A DNA stretch of 17,762 bases, taken from a bacterium (GTDB taxonomy: Bacteria; Planctomycetota; J058; JAJDCP01). The position numbers and the translations under genes are program-made. Location of the stretch: positions 1 through 17,762 of the forward strand of contig JAUIEM010000200.1 in NCBI GenBank assembly GCA_030428695.1. The letters run 5' to 3'. How positions within the stretch are numbered: the stretch's first letter is position 1; each line of letters begins with the position of its first letter. Below, piece after piece: positions 7,901 to 14,521 of the stretch. The notes under the pieces are model-generated. The model did no database searches and was not told the origin of the DNA. It saw only the letters and a program-made list of their open reading frames with translations.

Positions 7901-8881
7901 GTCGGCGAAGGCGCGCGTCGAGTTGCGGAGGTTGCGCTCCAGGCCCTCGGTCTGCGCCGCGAGACCGAACACCGCCTGCTGCACGCGCACGCCGGAGAGG
8001 CCGAGCTCCTTGAGTTTCTCCTGGACCTGGAAGCGGTCCATCCCCTTGAAGGACGCGAAGAACCGCTGCATGGTCCCGGTCGCGTCCTCGGTGAACATCC
8101 GCTTGAACTGCGCCTCCGAGACGCCGATCTGCCGGGCGAAGGCCTTCGTCTTGGTGGTCGCCGCGGCGAGGATCTTGGTCATCGCCGTGCCGCCGACCTC
8201 GGAGGAGACGCCGGCGTCGACCATCGTGGCGGCGAAGGCGTTGGCCTGAGCGGCATTGATCCCGACGACGCGCGCCATGCCGGCGAAGCGCTTGGTGATC
8301 TCGAAGATGGTCGAGGCGTTGGCGGTGGTCGTGTTCGCCAGCTTGACCATCGACGAGCCGAGGCGGTTCGCTTGCTCGATGGGCAGATCGAAGAGCTTGG
8401 CGAGCCGGGCCATGGCCGCCGCGCCGGTCTCCTCGGTGAAGTCGGAGGCGCGGGCGAGCTGGCTGGCCTGGAAGGCCAGGGTCTCGATCCCCTCCTTGGT
8501 CTGGATGCCAAGCTGGCCAGCGATGACGCCGACCTTCGCGAGCTCCTGGGCCGACAGCGGGAGCGTGGCCGAGAGCTGCAGGAAGTCGTCCGACATCTCG
8601 CGGATCGTGGCGTCGGCGAATGAGGTCTTCTGCTGGATCGTTAGCATGATGTCCTCGAGCTGCGCCGCCTGGGCCACCGAGGCCCCGACCGCCGCCGTCA
8701 GACCCGCTCCGATCCCCGTCGCCACCGCGCCGGCCCGCAGCTGGAGCGCCCCCAGCGCCTGCTGCGTGTTGAGCGCCTGCTGATTGAGCATCCCCAGCGA
8801 ACGAGACGCACTGCTCACCGGCCCCGACATCGCGTCGGTGGCGGTGAGCCGCACGCCCAGCCCGAGGGTGCTCCCAGGCAT
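4952..8881 (-). CDS. Tail tape measure protein
   Basis: This 1309-residue protein sets tail length and fills the tube lumen before ejection. Residues 1-390 carry the conserved tape measure core: an alanine-rich helical start, SFADATIREMSDDFLQLS, GIETLAFQASQLARASDF, VVGINAAQANAF and QIGVSEAQFKRMF. Residues about 395-1200 are long hydrophobic and amphipathic helices with glycine-rich hinges, including repeats of about 81 residues (separate entry). GGIVTRPTVALIGEAGPEAV (1208-1227) is a motif common near tape measure C-termini. An alanine/proline linker and a final 45-residue beta domain follow. The length is compatible with a tail of roughly 200 nm at about 1.5 angstrom per residue, which is an inference from the helical-ruler rule. 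AAGGAGG lies 5 bases before the ATG, which overlaps the upstream stop (TGATG). Confidence 0.96.
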   Translation of the reverse strand: MPGSTLGLGVRLTATDAMSGPVSSASRSLGMLNQQALNTQQALGALQLRAGAVATGIGAGLTAAVGASVAQAAQLEDIMLTIQQKTSFADATIREMSDDFLQLSATLPLSAQELAKVGVIAGQLGIQTKEGIETLAFQASQLARASDFTEETGAAAMARLAKLFDLPIEQANRLGSSMVKLANTTTANASTIFEITKRFAGMARVVGINAAQANAFAATMVDAGVSSEVGGTAMTKILAAATTKTKAFARQIGVSEAQFKRMFTEDATGTMQRFFASFKGMDRFQVQEKLKELGLSGVRVQQAVFGLAAQTEGLERNLRNSTRAFADGTALQEAFEAQTRSLNAKIDTFVGSVKNVAIAVGNTLIPIIKAVVDLGTEFLAIFLAMPQPVKFAVAAVTALAGAFFLLSGVGLIISGTISLLSVSMFQYAEAAGLAVTSNSVLGLTWTVMTAQLRGLVTGLLSGTAALWSQLVALRANLVAWLASIGGVSGLIAATGGWIAAAFASVAASFAAAGGFAGLGAAAVGAGVAIWTALAPLLPVILLIVAAVGILFIAWKVLKPVISAAFGAVVNLLKPVFGALDLIRQGVMEVVGAFLAIFDPVADLLREAGRLKILFALVFAPILAPALATLVVLKGISRTFRFLGAIVAGAVAAVRPIFSGIVEVFETVRDALASVKESLAGVFGEAGGGAGILQGLGKALGFLVTIANPFVLSLRIAVFGLKILGNVLAGIIQGIGVLLSPVVEAVRAIIDAVRGVVDRVKEAFASAGGAGGGFLKTIQGVASFLFRAFSPLAWSIRALGVVFQIVAGLIEGAAEMVLFVLEPVFEIAATIKQAFTDLFSSVSGLFGTGAGEGLFSGLLSGIKAVARFAFKFLTPVGWILRGLGVALRVVGFVIKTVLGVVKGIFAGVFDAFGGMIDAFKSAWASLKDAIGTIIEPLVEAWNAIKAAFGGGASEGTSFLEVLGSIGKFVIQVVLLPLRVLAFALKAAFFVVGLAVKAVLFPITLLARAIGFVVKLAVGFFGAILSAGRTILRVVFAPFIAVFEAIGEVVSWVKGLFFGSSFLHLVEGLSPVLSIFGVFEKAIAALAWPFKAVAKVVEFVFGLVKRLIGVFESLFDLVKGVGSVLLAPVKAIGAAIGGVLSVGKKVAQGVFDVASGVVGTVVDMGKSVAGAIGGAVSSVVEGVGSVASSVGGAISSGVSAIGSFFGLAEGGIVTRPTVALIGEAGPEAVVPLGRRTSPLPVVPMPAPAAAPAAGGARGRGGGRAVEVSRVVIPITLECDGQVLARIVKELSAEELLRNFGEPRLRFAGVCP
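5717..6838 (-). repeat. Degenerate repeats of about 80-110 residues within the tape measure protein
   Basis: Within residues 682-1055 a glycine-rich hinge recurs: FGEAGGGAG (682), FASAGGAGG (763), FGTGAGEG (845), FGGGASEG (947) and FFGSS (1055). The spacings are about 81, 82, 102 and 109 residues. Each hinge is followed by a similar hydrophobic helix block. The clearest pair is FLFRAFSPLAWSIRALGV with FAFKFLTPVGWILRGLGV. The copies are diverged and visible only at protein level. They suggest the tape grew by internal duplication. Confidence 0.65.
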
Positions 8882-9078
8882 CAGCGCCTCCTTGCACGCG
8901 GTCCGCGTCCGGCGCTACGAGCGGAGCGCTTCGCCTTCTCGGCCTCCTTCTCGATCTCCTCGTGGTGGCGGGCGCAGCGGTCGTAGAGCCACACGCGGTC
9001 GGCATCCGGCAGGTCGAGGACCTCGCCGAACCCCATCGCGCCCTGGGTGGTGACCATGATGGTGAACGCCTGCTCCAT
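8881..9078 (-). CDS. Second tail assembly chaperone segment (frameshifted C-terminal part)
   Basis: The 65-residue frame begins at an ATG sharing one base with the chaperone stop (TGATG) and ends one base into the tape measure ATG. It reads FGEVLDLPDADRVWLYDRC, then a charged helix and a very basic tail. Its place directly before the tape measure gene is that of lambda T, the second half of the gpG-gpGT pair. The frame stays open far upstream into the first gene, so it can be reached by -1 frameshifting at 9123-9129. Independent initiation is also possible: GGAGG lies 11 bases before the ATG. It also resembles, from memory, the short DUF6760-type proteins found in injection-system loci. Which mode is used is not shown by the sequence. 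Confidence 0.75.
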   Translation of the reverse strand: MEQAFTIMVTTQGAMGFGEVLDLPDADRVWLYDRCARHHEEIEKEAEKAKRSARSAGRGPRARRR

Positions 9079-9866
9079 CACCCGTTCCGCCTCCGCCTCC
9101 GGCCCTCGCCCGGCTGGGGGAACAAAAAATTGCTCATCTCCAGGCTCATCGGGTTGGCCGTCCCGCACAGGTCGCAGATCACCTCGTGCTCCAGCTCGGG
9201 GCCGGGCATGCGGGCCGTGAACTCCGCGCCCACCCAGTCGAGGACGTTGAGCGGCAGGTTCTCGAAGAAGCTGTTCGGGAAGGGCCGCGTCTGCTCGTTC
9301 CACTCCTCGAGGCAGAGGAGGTACATGCGGTAGTTCGCCTCGACCGGGTTCTTCTGGGCGAGCGGCACGATGGCGTGCTGGTCCTTGCCCGCCGGGTAGC
9401 GGAAGGCGGCCCGGACATCGAGTTCCTGGTTCTCGATGCGGAAGAGGCGCGTCCGGCCGTTGCCGGCGATCTCGCCGTCGGCGTCGGCCAGCGGGTAAAG
9501 CTCGACTTGGTCGAGGTCGATGTCGAACTCGATCCGCTCGCGGCAGGAGCCGCACTGCATCTTCGCGCTCACACGGTCACCGAGGGAGATCTGGCGGATC
9601 TTCATGGTGAGGAAGTCGCGATCGCCGACGAGGAGCTCGTCGAGGACCTGACGGTCGACGCGCTTGCCGCCGATCGTGCGGACGCAGGCGAGCAGCACCG
9701 CGTCGATGATCCGGGCGCCGTTCTTGCGCACGTCGGGCCTGGCGATGTTCTTGCGGACCCGGCCGGTCATCGGCGTCAGCTCGACCTCGCGGACCAGCTC
9801 GCCGTCGCGCAGGAGCCCGCAGGGCAGCTCGAAGGTGTATCCCGGGTCCTTCTCGTTCTCGGGCAT
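8881..9866 (-). CDS. Predicted -1 frameshift fusion of the tail assembly chaperone (gpGT-like)
   Basis: If ribosomes slip back one base at the T-TTT-TTG heptamer (9129-9123), residues 1-248 of the first chaperone join 80 residues of the downstream frame, giving a product of about 328 residues. The junction reads NF(F or L)VPPAGRGP and continues through EAEAERVMEQAF into the second frame with no stop. In lambda and many other tailed phages a minor fusion of this type, made from the two genes between tube and tape measure, is needed for tail assembly. This is inferred from the overlap, the slippery run and the position; the frequency is unknown. Confidence 0.65.
9078..9866 (-). CDS. Tail assembly chaperone-like protein with CxxC pairs (T4 gp26/baseplate-like)
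   Basis: This 262-residue protein is encoded between tube and tape measure, where the tail assembly chaperone normally lies. Visible features are an N-terminal YTFELPCGLLRDGE, DRDFLTMKIRQISLGD (82-97), and two paired-cysteine sites, CGSC (105-108) and CDLC (231-234), which could form one split zinc site. The DR-FL-IR-xSxGD pattern followed by CxxC recalls T4-type baseplate proteins such as gp26 and matching proteins in injection-system clusters. The last 15 residues are arginine-rich. It starts at ATG with AAGGAG 10 bases upstream. The frame-0 product ends 14 codons after the slippery run. Classic chaperones lack cysteine pairs, so the zinc-finger version is unusual. A baseplate hub role is the alternative. 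Confidence 0.8.
   Translation of the reverse strand: MPENEKDPGYTFELPCGLLRDGELVREVELTPMTGRVRKNIARPDVRKNGARIIDAVLLACVRTIGGKRVDRQVLDELLVGDRDFLTMKIRQISLGDRVSAKMQCGSCRERIEFDIDLDQVELYPLADADGEIAGNGRTRLFRIENQELDVRAAFRYPAGKDQHAIVPLAQKNPVEANYRMYLLCLEEWNEQTRPFPNSFFENLPLNVLDWVGAEFTARMPGPELEHEVICDLCGTANPMSLEMSNFLFPQPGEGRRRRRNG
9123..9129 (-). other. Putative -1 ribosomal frameshift slippery heptamer
   Basis: Read on the minus strand in the chaperone frame the bases are T TTT TTG, which fits X XXY YYZ. It is a run of six T in a sequence of about 70% GC. Nine bases downstream, CCGG-(7 bases)-CCGG can form a short stem, and a G-rich tract follows. Slippage by -1 enters the open downstream frame leading to the tape measure-proximal segment. 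Transcriptional slippage that adds one T would give the same fusion. Confidence 0.65.
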
Positions 9867-9882
9867 CGTTCGTTCACTCCTT

Positions 9883-9897
9883 CCGGCCGGCGGCCGG
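9883..9897 (-). other. GC hairpin between tube and chaperone genes
   Basis: CCGGCC-GCC-GGCCGG forms a perfect six-pair stem with a three-base loop in the 40-base gap. It sits just upstream of the AAGGAG of the chaperone gene. There is no T-tract, so it is not a standard terminator. It could stabilise the 3' end of the tube message or lower chaperone translation. Confidence 0.5.
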
Positions 9898-9906
9898 CAA
9901 CAGGGT

Positions 9907-10389
9907 TCACATGGTCTGGCGGTGGCCCTCGTTGGCGAGCTCGAGGGTCTCGATGAGGACGTCGCTCGACTCGGCGTCGAGGTCGCCGATCTCCAGGACC
10001 GCGGGCCAGGCCTCGAGGACCTCCCACTCCTTCACCTTCACGCCGCCCTTGTCGTAGAGCTCGACGATCACGTTGCGGCGGAAGTCTGGCGTCGGCAGCC
10101 CGTCGGGGCCGAGGTTGCCGCTCTCGCCGATGCGGACGATGTCCTCGCGCCACTTCTTGAAGTCGTCGTTGGGGCTCATGCCCCGCTCGAGCACGATGTT
10201 GTCGTAGCTCGTCAGGCCCGGGAGCTTGTGCATGGTCACGGGGTCCGTGCCCTCCCGGTACTCCGTGATCTCCGTCTCCTCCTTGAGCCCCGAGCACTTC
10301 TGGAAGCCCGCCGAGGAGAAGCCGTCGATCACGACGCGGAACTTGAAGCCCCGGAAGGGGTCGTGCCGTGCTCCCTGAAACGTCGCCAT
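9907..10389 (-). CDS. Tail tube protein, T4 gp19/Pvc1-like
   Basis: This 160-residue protein forms the inner tube of the contractile tail. It matches the gp19-type tube family in order and length: DPFRGFKFRVVIDG (10-23), FQKCSGLKEETE (29-40), YREGTDPVTMHKLPG (44-58), SYDNIVLERG (61-70), RNVIVELYD (105-113) and the C-terminal WEVLEAWPAVLEIGDLDA (122-139). This version is typical of PVC/Afp and other extracellular injection systems as well as some phages. The start ATG has GGAGG 9 bases upstream. The gene is isolated by gaps of 162 bases upstream and 40 bases downstream, each containing a hairpin. This suggests its level is set separately from its neighbours. Confidence 0.95.
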   Translation of the reverse strand: MATFQGARHDPFRGFKFRVVIDGFSSAGFQKCSGLKEETEITEYREGTDPVTMHKLPGLTSYDNIVLERGMSPNDDFKKWREDIVRIGESGNLGPDGLPTPDFRRNVIVELYDKGGVKVKEWEVLEAWPAVLEIGDLDAESSDVLIETLELANEGHRQTM

Positions 10390-10433
10390 CTCGTCTGTCC
10401 TCCTTCGCTCCGCCTCGCGGCTCCTGAATGACG

Positions 10434-10475
10434 AAAGCCCGGCGGTGGCCCATCACGGGGCCACGTCGGCGGGCT
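10434..10475 (-). terminator. Terminator-like hairpin after the sheath gene
   Basis: On the minus strand an AGCCCG...CGGGCT arm and an inner GTGGCCC...GGGCCAC arm make a long hairpin (10475 to 10436) with a six-base CGTGAT loop, one mismatch and a two-base bulge. TTT follows, giving a short U-tract. It lies in the 162-base sheath-tube gap. The weak T-run suggests partial termination or message stabilisation. No clear promoter for the tube is visible downstream of it, so some read-through must occur. Confidence 0.5.
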
Positions 10476-10551
10476 CGCTCCCCCGATACCGGACGCTCGC
10501 CGTCAGGCTCGGGGCTTCAACGCCGCGGGGCGGGTCTGGTGTTCTTGCCTG

Positions 10552-12522
10552 CTACCGGTTCAGGATCTCCTCCTCGATGCTCGACCCGCCGTCCCAGACG
10601 CCGACCCGGAAGATCACGAACTCGGCCGGGAAGGGCGGGTTGACGCCGATCTCGCACCAGACGCGCCCCTGCCGGATCTCGGACATGGGGTTGGTCTCCT
10701 CGTCGCACTTGACGAAGAAGGCCCGCTTGACGTCGGTCGAGGGGAAGAGCATCCCCGCCTGCCAGAGGCCGCGCAGGAAGGTGTCGTTGATGCGGGTGAT
10801 CTGCCGCCAGAGCTTCGGGTCGTTGGGCTCGAAGACGGCCCAGCGGTTCCCCTCCTCGATCGACTCCTCGATGAAGTTGAGGAGTCGCCGGACGTTGACG
10901 TAGTGCCGGCCGTCGGTCGTGCTCCAGAGCGTGCGCGCGCCCCAGATGCGGATCCCCTGGCCCGGGAAGGAGCGGATCACGTTCACGCCGATGGGGTTGA
11001 GGATGTCCTGCTCGCCGTCGGTCGTGCGGTGGGTCAGGTCGATCACGCCGCGCAGCGTGACGTTCGCCGGTGCGACGTGGACGCCCCGCTGGCTGGCGGT
11101 CTCAGCCCACTGGCCCTGCATCCAGCCCGAGGGCGGGACGCGCAGCCGCGCCCCCGGAACCTCCGGGTCGGGGACGACCAGCCACGGGTAGTAGAGGACG
11201 CCGTAGGACGAGTCCTTGTTGAGCTCGAACTGCCGGTACTCCTGGGCCTCGAGGGGCTCGTCGTCCGAGAGCGGCGTCTCGGCGATGTAGACGCAGTCGC
11301 CCCGCCGCTCGCAGTAGTCGATGCCGTGTCCGGTGACCTCGATGGCGGTGATGCCCGGCGTCGAGATCATGTTGACCTCGTCGACCTCGTCGAAGAGGAA
11401 GATGCCGCGCCTGGGCGGGACCTCGCTGCCAATGTAGTCGGCCACCGTCGGCGTCGCGCCGTCGTCGCCCCCCTCGAGGGAGAGCTGGAAGAGCGGCTCC
11501 GGGATCCGCTTCGTCGGGTCGACCGGCGTGGAGAAGAGGTCGGTCACCTCGATCCGCTTCGACTCGTTCTCGTTCCCGGCGAGCCGCTTGCCGGCGTAGT
11601 CGATGACGTTGCTCTCCTCCATCGAGAGGTACTGGTGCGTCTCCACCACCGCGCCCTCCTCGGTGACGAGGAGGTGGAACTCCTGGGTGGCGACGACCGC
11701 GCCGGCATCGACGGGGCCAGCGAGCGCCGCGAACTTGATGCGCCGGCCCGAGACGGAGGTGACCAGCACCGAGGCGACCGGGTGGGCGCCGTCGTCGAGG
11801 GTCACGCGGGCGCCGACGTTGAGGCCGAAGGTCGAGCGGAGCTCCGCCTCGGTCGCCCCCGTTGCCAGGTCGCTGACCAGCTCGGTCACGGCCCGGTGGG
11901 CGGTCGAGCACTGCGCGGGCGAGCCCGCCGGGATGGTCGCGCCCGGGGCCGACAGGGAGATCGCCTGGAACGAAATCGTGCGGGTCGAGACGGCGACGTC
12001 GTGGACGTAGGCCTCCCCGAACACGCCGGTCGCCAGGTCGATGAAGACGACCAGGTCGCCCTTCTCGACGAAGCGGACCGAGGCGAGCTTGGCCGAGGTC
12101 GCCCCGTCGGCGAGGGCCTCCGTGAGCGCGTGCTCCCAGCGGCGCGTGGTCAGGGTGAGGTCGTCTCCCCAGGCGCCCGGGCTCTGCGCCGCGAAGGCGA
12201 GCGTCGCCCCGCCCTCGAGGTCGTCGAGAGTCCGGCTGGCGGCCACCGCGCCGAGGCCGACGATGCGGGAGACGAAGCAGCGCTTGCCGCCCTCGGCGAA
12301 GAAGGCCCGCACCGCGTGGGGCAGGAAGCTCCGGCGGTAGAAGCTCCCGTACTTCTCGACGTACTGCGAGAAGTTGGTGACCAGGTCGGCCTTGCCGATC
12401 GGGCCCTTGCGGGCGAAGCCGACGAAGCCGCCCGTCGAGACGCCGACGCCCACGATCTTGGGGACGGCCTTCGTCTCGATGACGTAGACATCGGGGTGGA
12501 GCGTTTCGATTCCGCCAGGCAT
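10552..12522 (-). CDS. Tail sheath protein
   Basis: This 656-residue protein is the contractile outer sheath. Typical sheath blocks are visible: HPDVYVIE (9-16), VSTGGFVGFARKGPIG (28-43) followed by a DLVTNFSQYVEKYGS stretch, AVRAFFAEGGKRCFVSRI (70-87), LAFAAQSPGAWGDDLTLT in the first outer domain, and the conserved C-terminal fold with GIRIWGARTLWS (523-534), YVNVRRLLNFIEESIEEGNRWAVFE and a final FVIFRVGV arm that would link sheath subunits. The middle (about 150-300) is a variable exposed domain, which makes this longer than minimal sheaths of about 350-480 residues. GGAGGAG lies 7 bases before the ATG. Only one sheath gene is present, unlike the multiple paralogues of PVC/Afp clusters. Confidence 0.97.
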   Translation of the reverse strand: MPGGIETLHPDVYVIETKAVPKIVGVGVSTGGFVGFARKGPIGKADLVTNFSQYVEKYGSFYRRSFLPHAVRAFFAEGGKRCFVSRIVGLGAVAASRTLDDLEGGATLAFAAQSPGAWGDDLTLTTRRWEHALTEALADGATSAKLASVRFVEKGDLVVFIDLATGVFGEAYVHDVAVSTRTISFQAISLSAPGATIPAGSPAQCSTAHRAVTELVSDLATGATEAELRSTFGLNVGARVTLDDGAHPVASVLVTSVSGRRIKFAALAGPVDAGAVVATQEFHLLVTEEGAVVETHQYLSMEESNVIDYAGKRLAGNENESKRIEVTDLFSTPVDPTKRIPEPLFQLSLEGGDDGATPTVADYIGSEVPPRRGIFLFDEVDEVNMISTPGITAIEVTGHGIDYCERRGDCVYIAETPLSDDEPLEAQEYRQFELNKDSSYGVLYYPWLVVPDPEVPGARLRVPPSGWMQGQWAETASQRGVHVAPANVTLRGVIDLTHRTTDGEQDILNPIGVNVIRSFPGQGIRIWGARTLWSTTDGRHYVNVRRLLNFIEESIEEGNRWAVFEPNDPKLWRQITRINDTFLRGLWQAGMLFPSTDVKRAFFVKCDEETNPMSEIRQGRVWCEIGVNPPFPAEFVIFRVGVWDGGSSIEEEILNR

Positions 12523-12554
12523 GCCTCAACTCCTCCGTTCGGGGTCCGCGGGGA

Positions 12555-12899
12555 TCACGAGCCGCCTCCACCGGGACCATCCACGGCCGGCGGGGCCGGC
12601 TCCTCCACAGGCCGGCGGCGGACGCGGCGGGTCTCCGCGGTCGCCTCGGGCGCCGGCGGATCGGGCCGGCGCAGGCGGCCGGCCGGAGCGGCGCGCCGGG
12701 CGTCGAGCCCGGTCACGTCCCGCAGGTCGCCGCGTGCGAGGAGCTTCTGCACCTCGCGACTGGCCAGCTCCTCGTCGGTGAGGGCGCGGCTCCGCTCGCG
12801 GTCGTGGAGAATCAGGGCCTCGCGGCGGCCGATCTCGTCCGTCGAGTCCAGGTTCATGCAGAGCATCGCCCCGCTCGTGTTCATCAGAATGTGGGTCAT
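12555..12899 (-). CDS. Small protein of unknown function with disordered tail, upstream of sheath
   Basis: This is a 114-residue protein. Residues 1-64 look folded: a short beta start (HILMNTSGAMLCMNL), a charged stretch, then LTDEELASREVQKLLARGDLRDV (40-62). The remainder is rich in arginine, proline, alanine and glutamate, ends in PGGGGS, and is probably disordered. The ATG overlaps the previous stop by four bases (ATGA), with GAGGAGG 10 bases upstream. I recognise similar short proteins next to sheath genes in phage and injection-system clusters but know no function. An accessory role in sheath or neck assembly is a guess. Its plan resembles the small protein after the capsid gene. Confidence 0.8.
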   Translation of the reverse strand: MTHILMNTSGAMLCMNLDSTDEIGRREALILHDRERSRALTDEELASREVQKLLARGDLRDVTGLDARRAAPAGRLRRPDPPAPEATAETRRVRRRPVEEPAPPAVDGPGGGGS

Positions 12900-14110
12900 C
12901 GCACCTCGACCTCCTCGAATCGCCTGTCCATGGCGCCGACGCCGAAGCCGATGACCTCGGCGAGGCGCTTCTCCTCGGCCTCGCCCAGCCAGGCCGGGCC
13001 CTGGAGCGTCACCGCCGTCTGGATCACGGCCAGCCCCTCGGACACCCGGTCGGCCGCGTTGCTCGGGCCGTAGACGGTGACGGTGTAGTCCTCGCCGGTG
13101 GCGAGAGAGCGCACGGTCCGCTGCTGCTCGAGAATCCGGGCGAGGGCGTCCGACATCGCGAGGGTCTCCCGCTTGCGCTCGCTCTGGCTCGAGATCACGA
13201 GGTCGGCCGCCAGCCACACCGGCTGGAGCCGCTCGCGGACGAGGCCGCGGGCCATCGCCCAGTCCAGCTTGCGGTCGCCGCTGCGGAGCTTGCGCACCTC
13301 GGTCACCCGCGGCATCTGCAGCACGACCGAGGGGAGCTCGGAGAGCTGGTAGTCGACGTCCGGCGCGATGTGGACGGGGGGCCGGCCGACGAAGCGCACC
13401 TCGACCGTCCCGGTCACCGGCCTCGCGAGGGTGACCGTCTTGCCGACGAGCCCGGCGAAGAGGTCGTCCGTCCGGTCCGGATCCGCGGTCAGATCGTAGG
13501 CGTCGATCGGCTCGGCGACCGCCAGGTCGGTGTCGACCGTGACCTCGGCGGTGCTGGTCGCGTCGCCGCGCCAGAGCGAGCGGATCGCCATCCGCTCCTC
13601 GAGGTGGCGCTTCACCGAGCGGGCGAGGTCCTCCCAGAAATCGACCTCGTAGTCGAGGTAGAGTGCGGCTATGCGGAGTAGCGGGCTCTTGCCATCGGCC
13701 GAGGGCTCCAGCCGGACGGCGAGCGCCAGATGGCGGCCGGGCGCGGGCGAGAGGTCCGGGATCGCCCGGTCGACCTCCTCGGCCGTGTTCCAGTCGGCCG
13801 CTTCCGAGGGCGCGACCCACCCGCTCCCGTCGTGCCAGCGGAACGTGTCGCCGCCGTCGGTCGAGACGCGGAAGCGGACCGCACCGCCGTTCTCCTCGAG
13901 GTCGGTGCGGAAGCCGTAGAGAGCCCGCAGCCCCGACGCCGGAGCGCCCGGCAGGAGCGTCTCGCCAGCGACCAGGACACCGTCCGGCCGGTAGCGGCCG
14001 GTCTCCGGGTCCCGCGGGCGGAGCTTGAGCGCGCCCCCGACGGGGACCACGTCCTCGCTCGCGGGAATCGCCGCATCCGACCGCGTCATGTCCCAGACCT
14101 TCTCTGGCAT
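12896..14110 (-). CDS. Putative neck/tail-terminator region protein with N-terminal beta-sandwich
   Basis: This is a 404-residue protein of uncertain role. Residues about 60-155 look like an immunoglobulin- or lectin-like beta-sandwich: FRVSTDGGDTFRWHDGSGWV (80-99), WNTAEEVDRAIPDL, LALAVRLEP and IAALYLDYE. This pattern is common as a decoration or ligand-binding module in phage proteins. Residues 157-404 form a second part with beta and helix segments, including LPSVVLQMPRVTEVRKL (259-275), a long helix around ALARILEQQRTVRSL, and YTVTVYGP. Its position just before the sheath suggests a tail terminator or neck protein. The ATG directly abuts the previous TAA, with GAGGAG 9 bases upstream. The gene is secure; the function is inferred from position. 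Confidence 0.78.
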   Translation of the reverse strand: MPEKVWDMTRSDAAIPASEDVVPVGGALKLRPRDPETGRYRPDGVLVAGETLLPGAPASGLRALYGFRTDLEENGGAVRFRVSTDGGDTFRWHDGSGWVAPSEAADWNTAEEVDRAIPDLSPAPGRHLALAVRLEPSADGKSPLLRIAALYLDYEVDFWEDLARSVKRHLEERMAIRSLWRGDATSTAEVTVDTDLAVAEPIDAYDLTADPDRTDDLFAGLVGKTVTLARPVTGTVEVRFVGRPPVHIAPDVDYQLSELPSVVLQMPRVTEVRKLRSGDRKLDWAMARGLVRERLQPVWLAADLVISSQSERKRETLAMSDALARILEQQRTVRSLATGEDYTVTVYGPSNAADRVSEGLAVIQTAVTLQGPAWLGEAEEKRLAEVIGFGVGAMDRRFEEVEVR

Positions 14111-14521
14111 TTACGTCAGCTCCTCGTAGACCAACGTCGCCTTGACCCGCTTCGAGCCGCCCTTGGGCTCGATCTTCACGAGGACCTTCTCCTTCTCTCG
14201 CACCGGGAAGTCGTCGAGCGGGACCGGCACCGCCGTTCGATCCGGCGCATCGCCGCGGAGCCGGACGGTCTCGCTGCCCGCCTCGCCGGTCGCCAGCTCG
14301 AACTCGATGTCGTCGTGTCCGGAGGCGACCAGCCGCCGGAGCTTCCAGAGCGCTCCCGCCGGCACCTCGAGGTCGAGGATGCCGGTGAGCCCCGAGGCGT
14401 CCTTCGCCTCGCTCGCCGTCTTGATCTCGCCCGAGGAGCCGGGGCCGGTGGCGTAGAACTCCCGTTCCAGGTCGACCGTGGGCCTCGCGCGCTGCTTCGG
14501 GGTGTAGGTCCGGTCACTCAT
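14111..14521 (-). CDS. Small beta-rich neck-region protein, unknown function
   Basis: This 136-residue protein has a polar, probably flexible first 45 residues followed by a compact beta-rich part: LDLEVPAGALWKLRRLVASGHDDIEFELATG (start at about 50), then VRLRGDAP, then VLVKIEPKGGSKRVKATLVYEE at the end. The VPAGALWKL start and the paired strands resemble jelly-roll modules in phage neck or fibre proteins. The ATG overlaps the previous stop by four bases (ATGA), with GGGAGG 11 bases upstream. It is encoded together with the larger beta-sandwich protein that follows. I do not recognise a specific family. Confidence 0.75.
   Translation of the reverse strand: MSDRTYTPKQRARPTVDLEREFYATGPGSSGEIKTASEAKDASGLTGILDLEVPAGALWKLRRLVASGHDDIEFELATGEAGSETVRLRGDAPDRTAVPVPLDDFPVREKEKVLVKIEPKGGSKRVKATLVYEELT

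Noticed and set aside
10903..12954. A 683-codon plus-strand frame opposite the sheath gene.
   Set aside because: It is an antisense shadow with biased composition (Val, Asp, Arg, Gly). The sheath frame on the other strand has full family motifs and a ribosome binding site.
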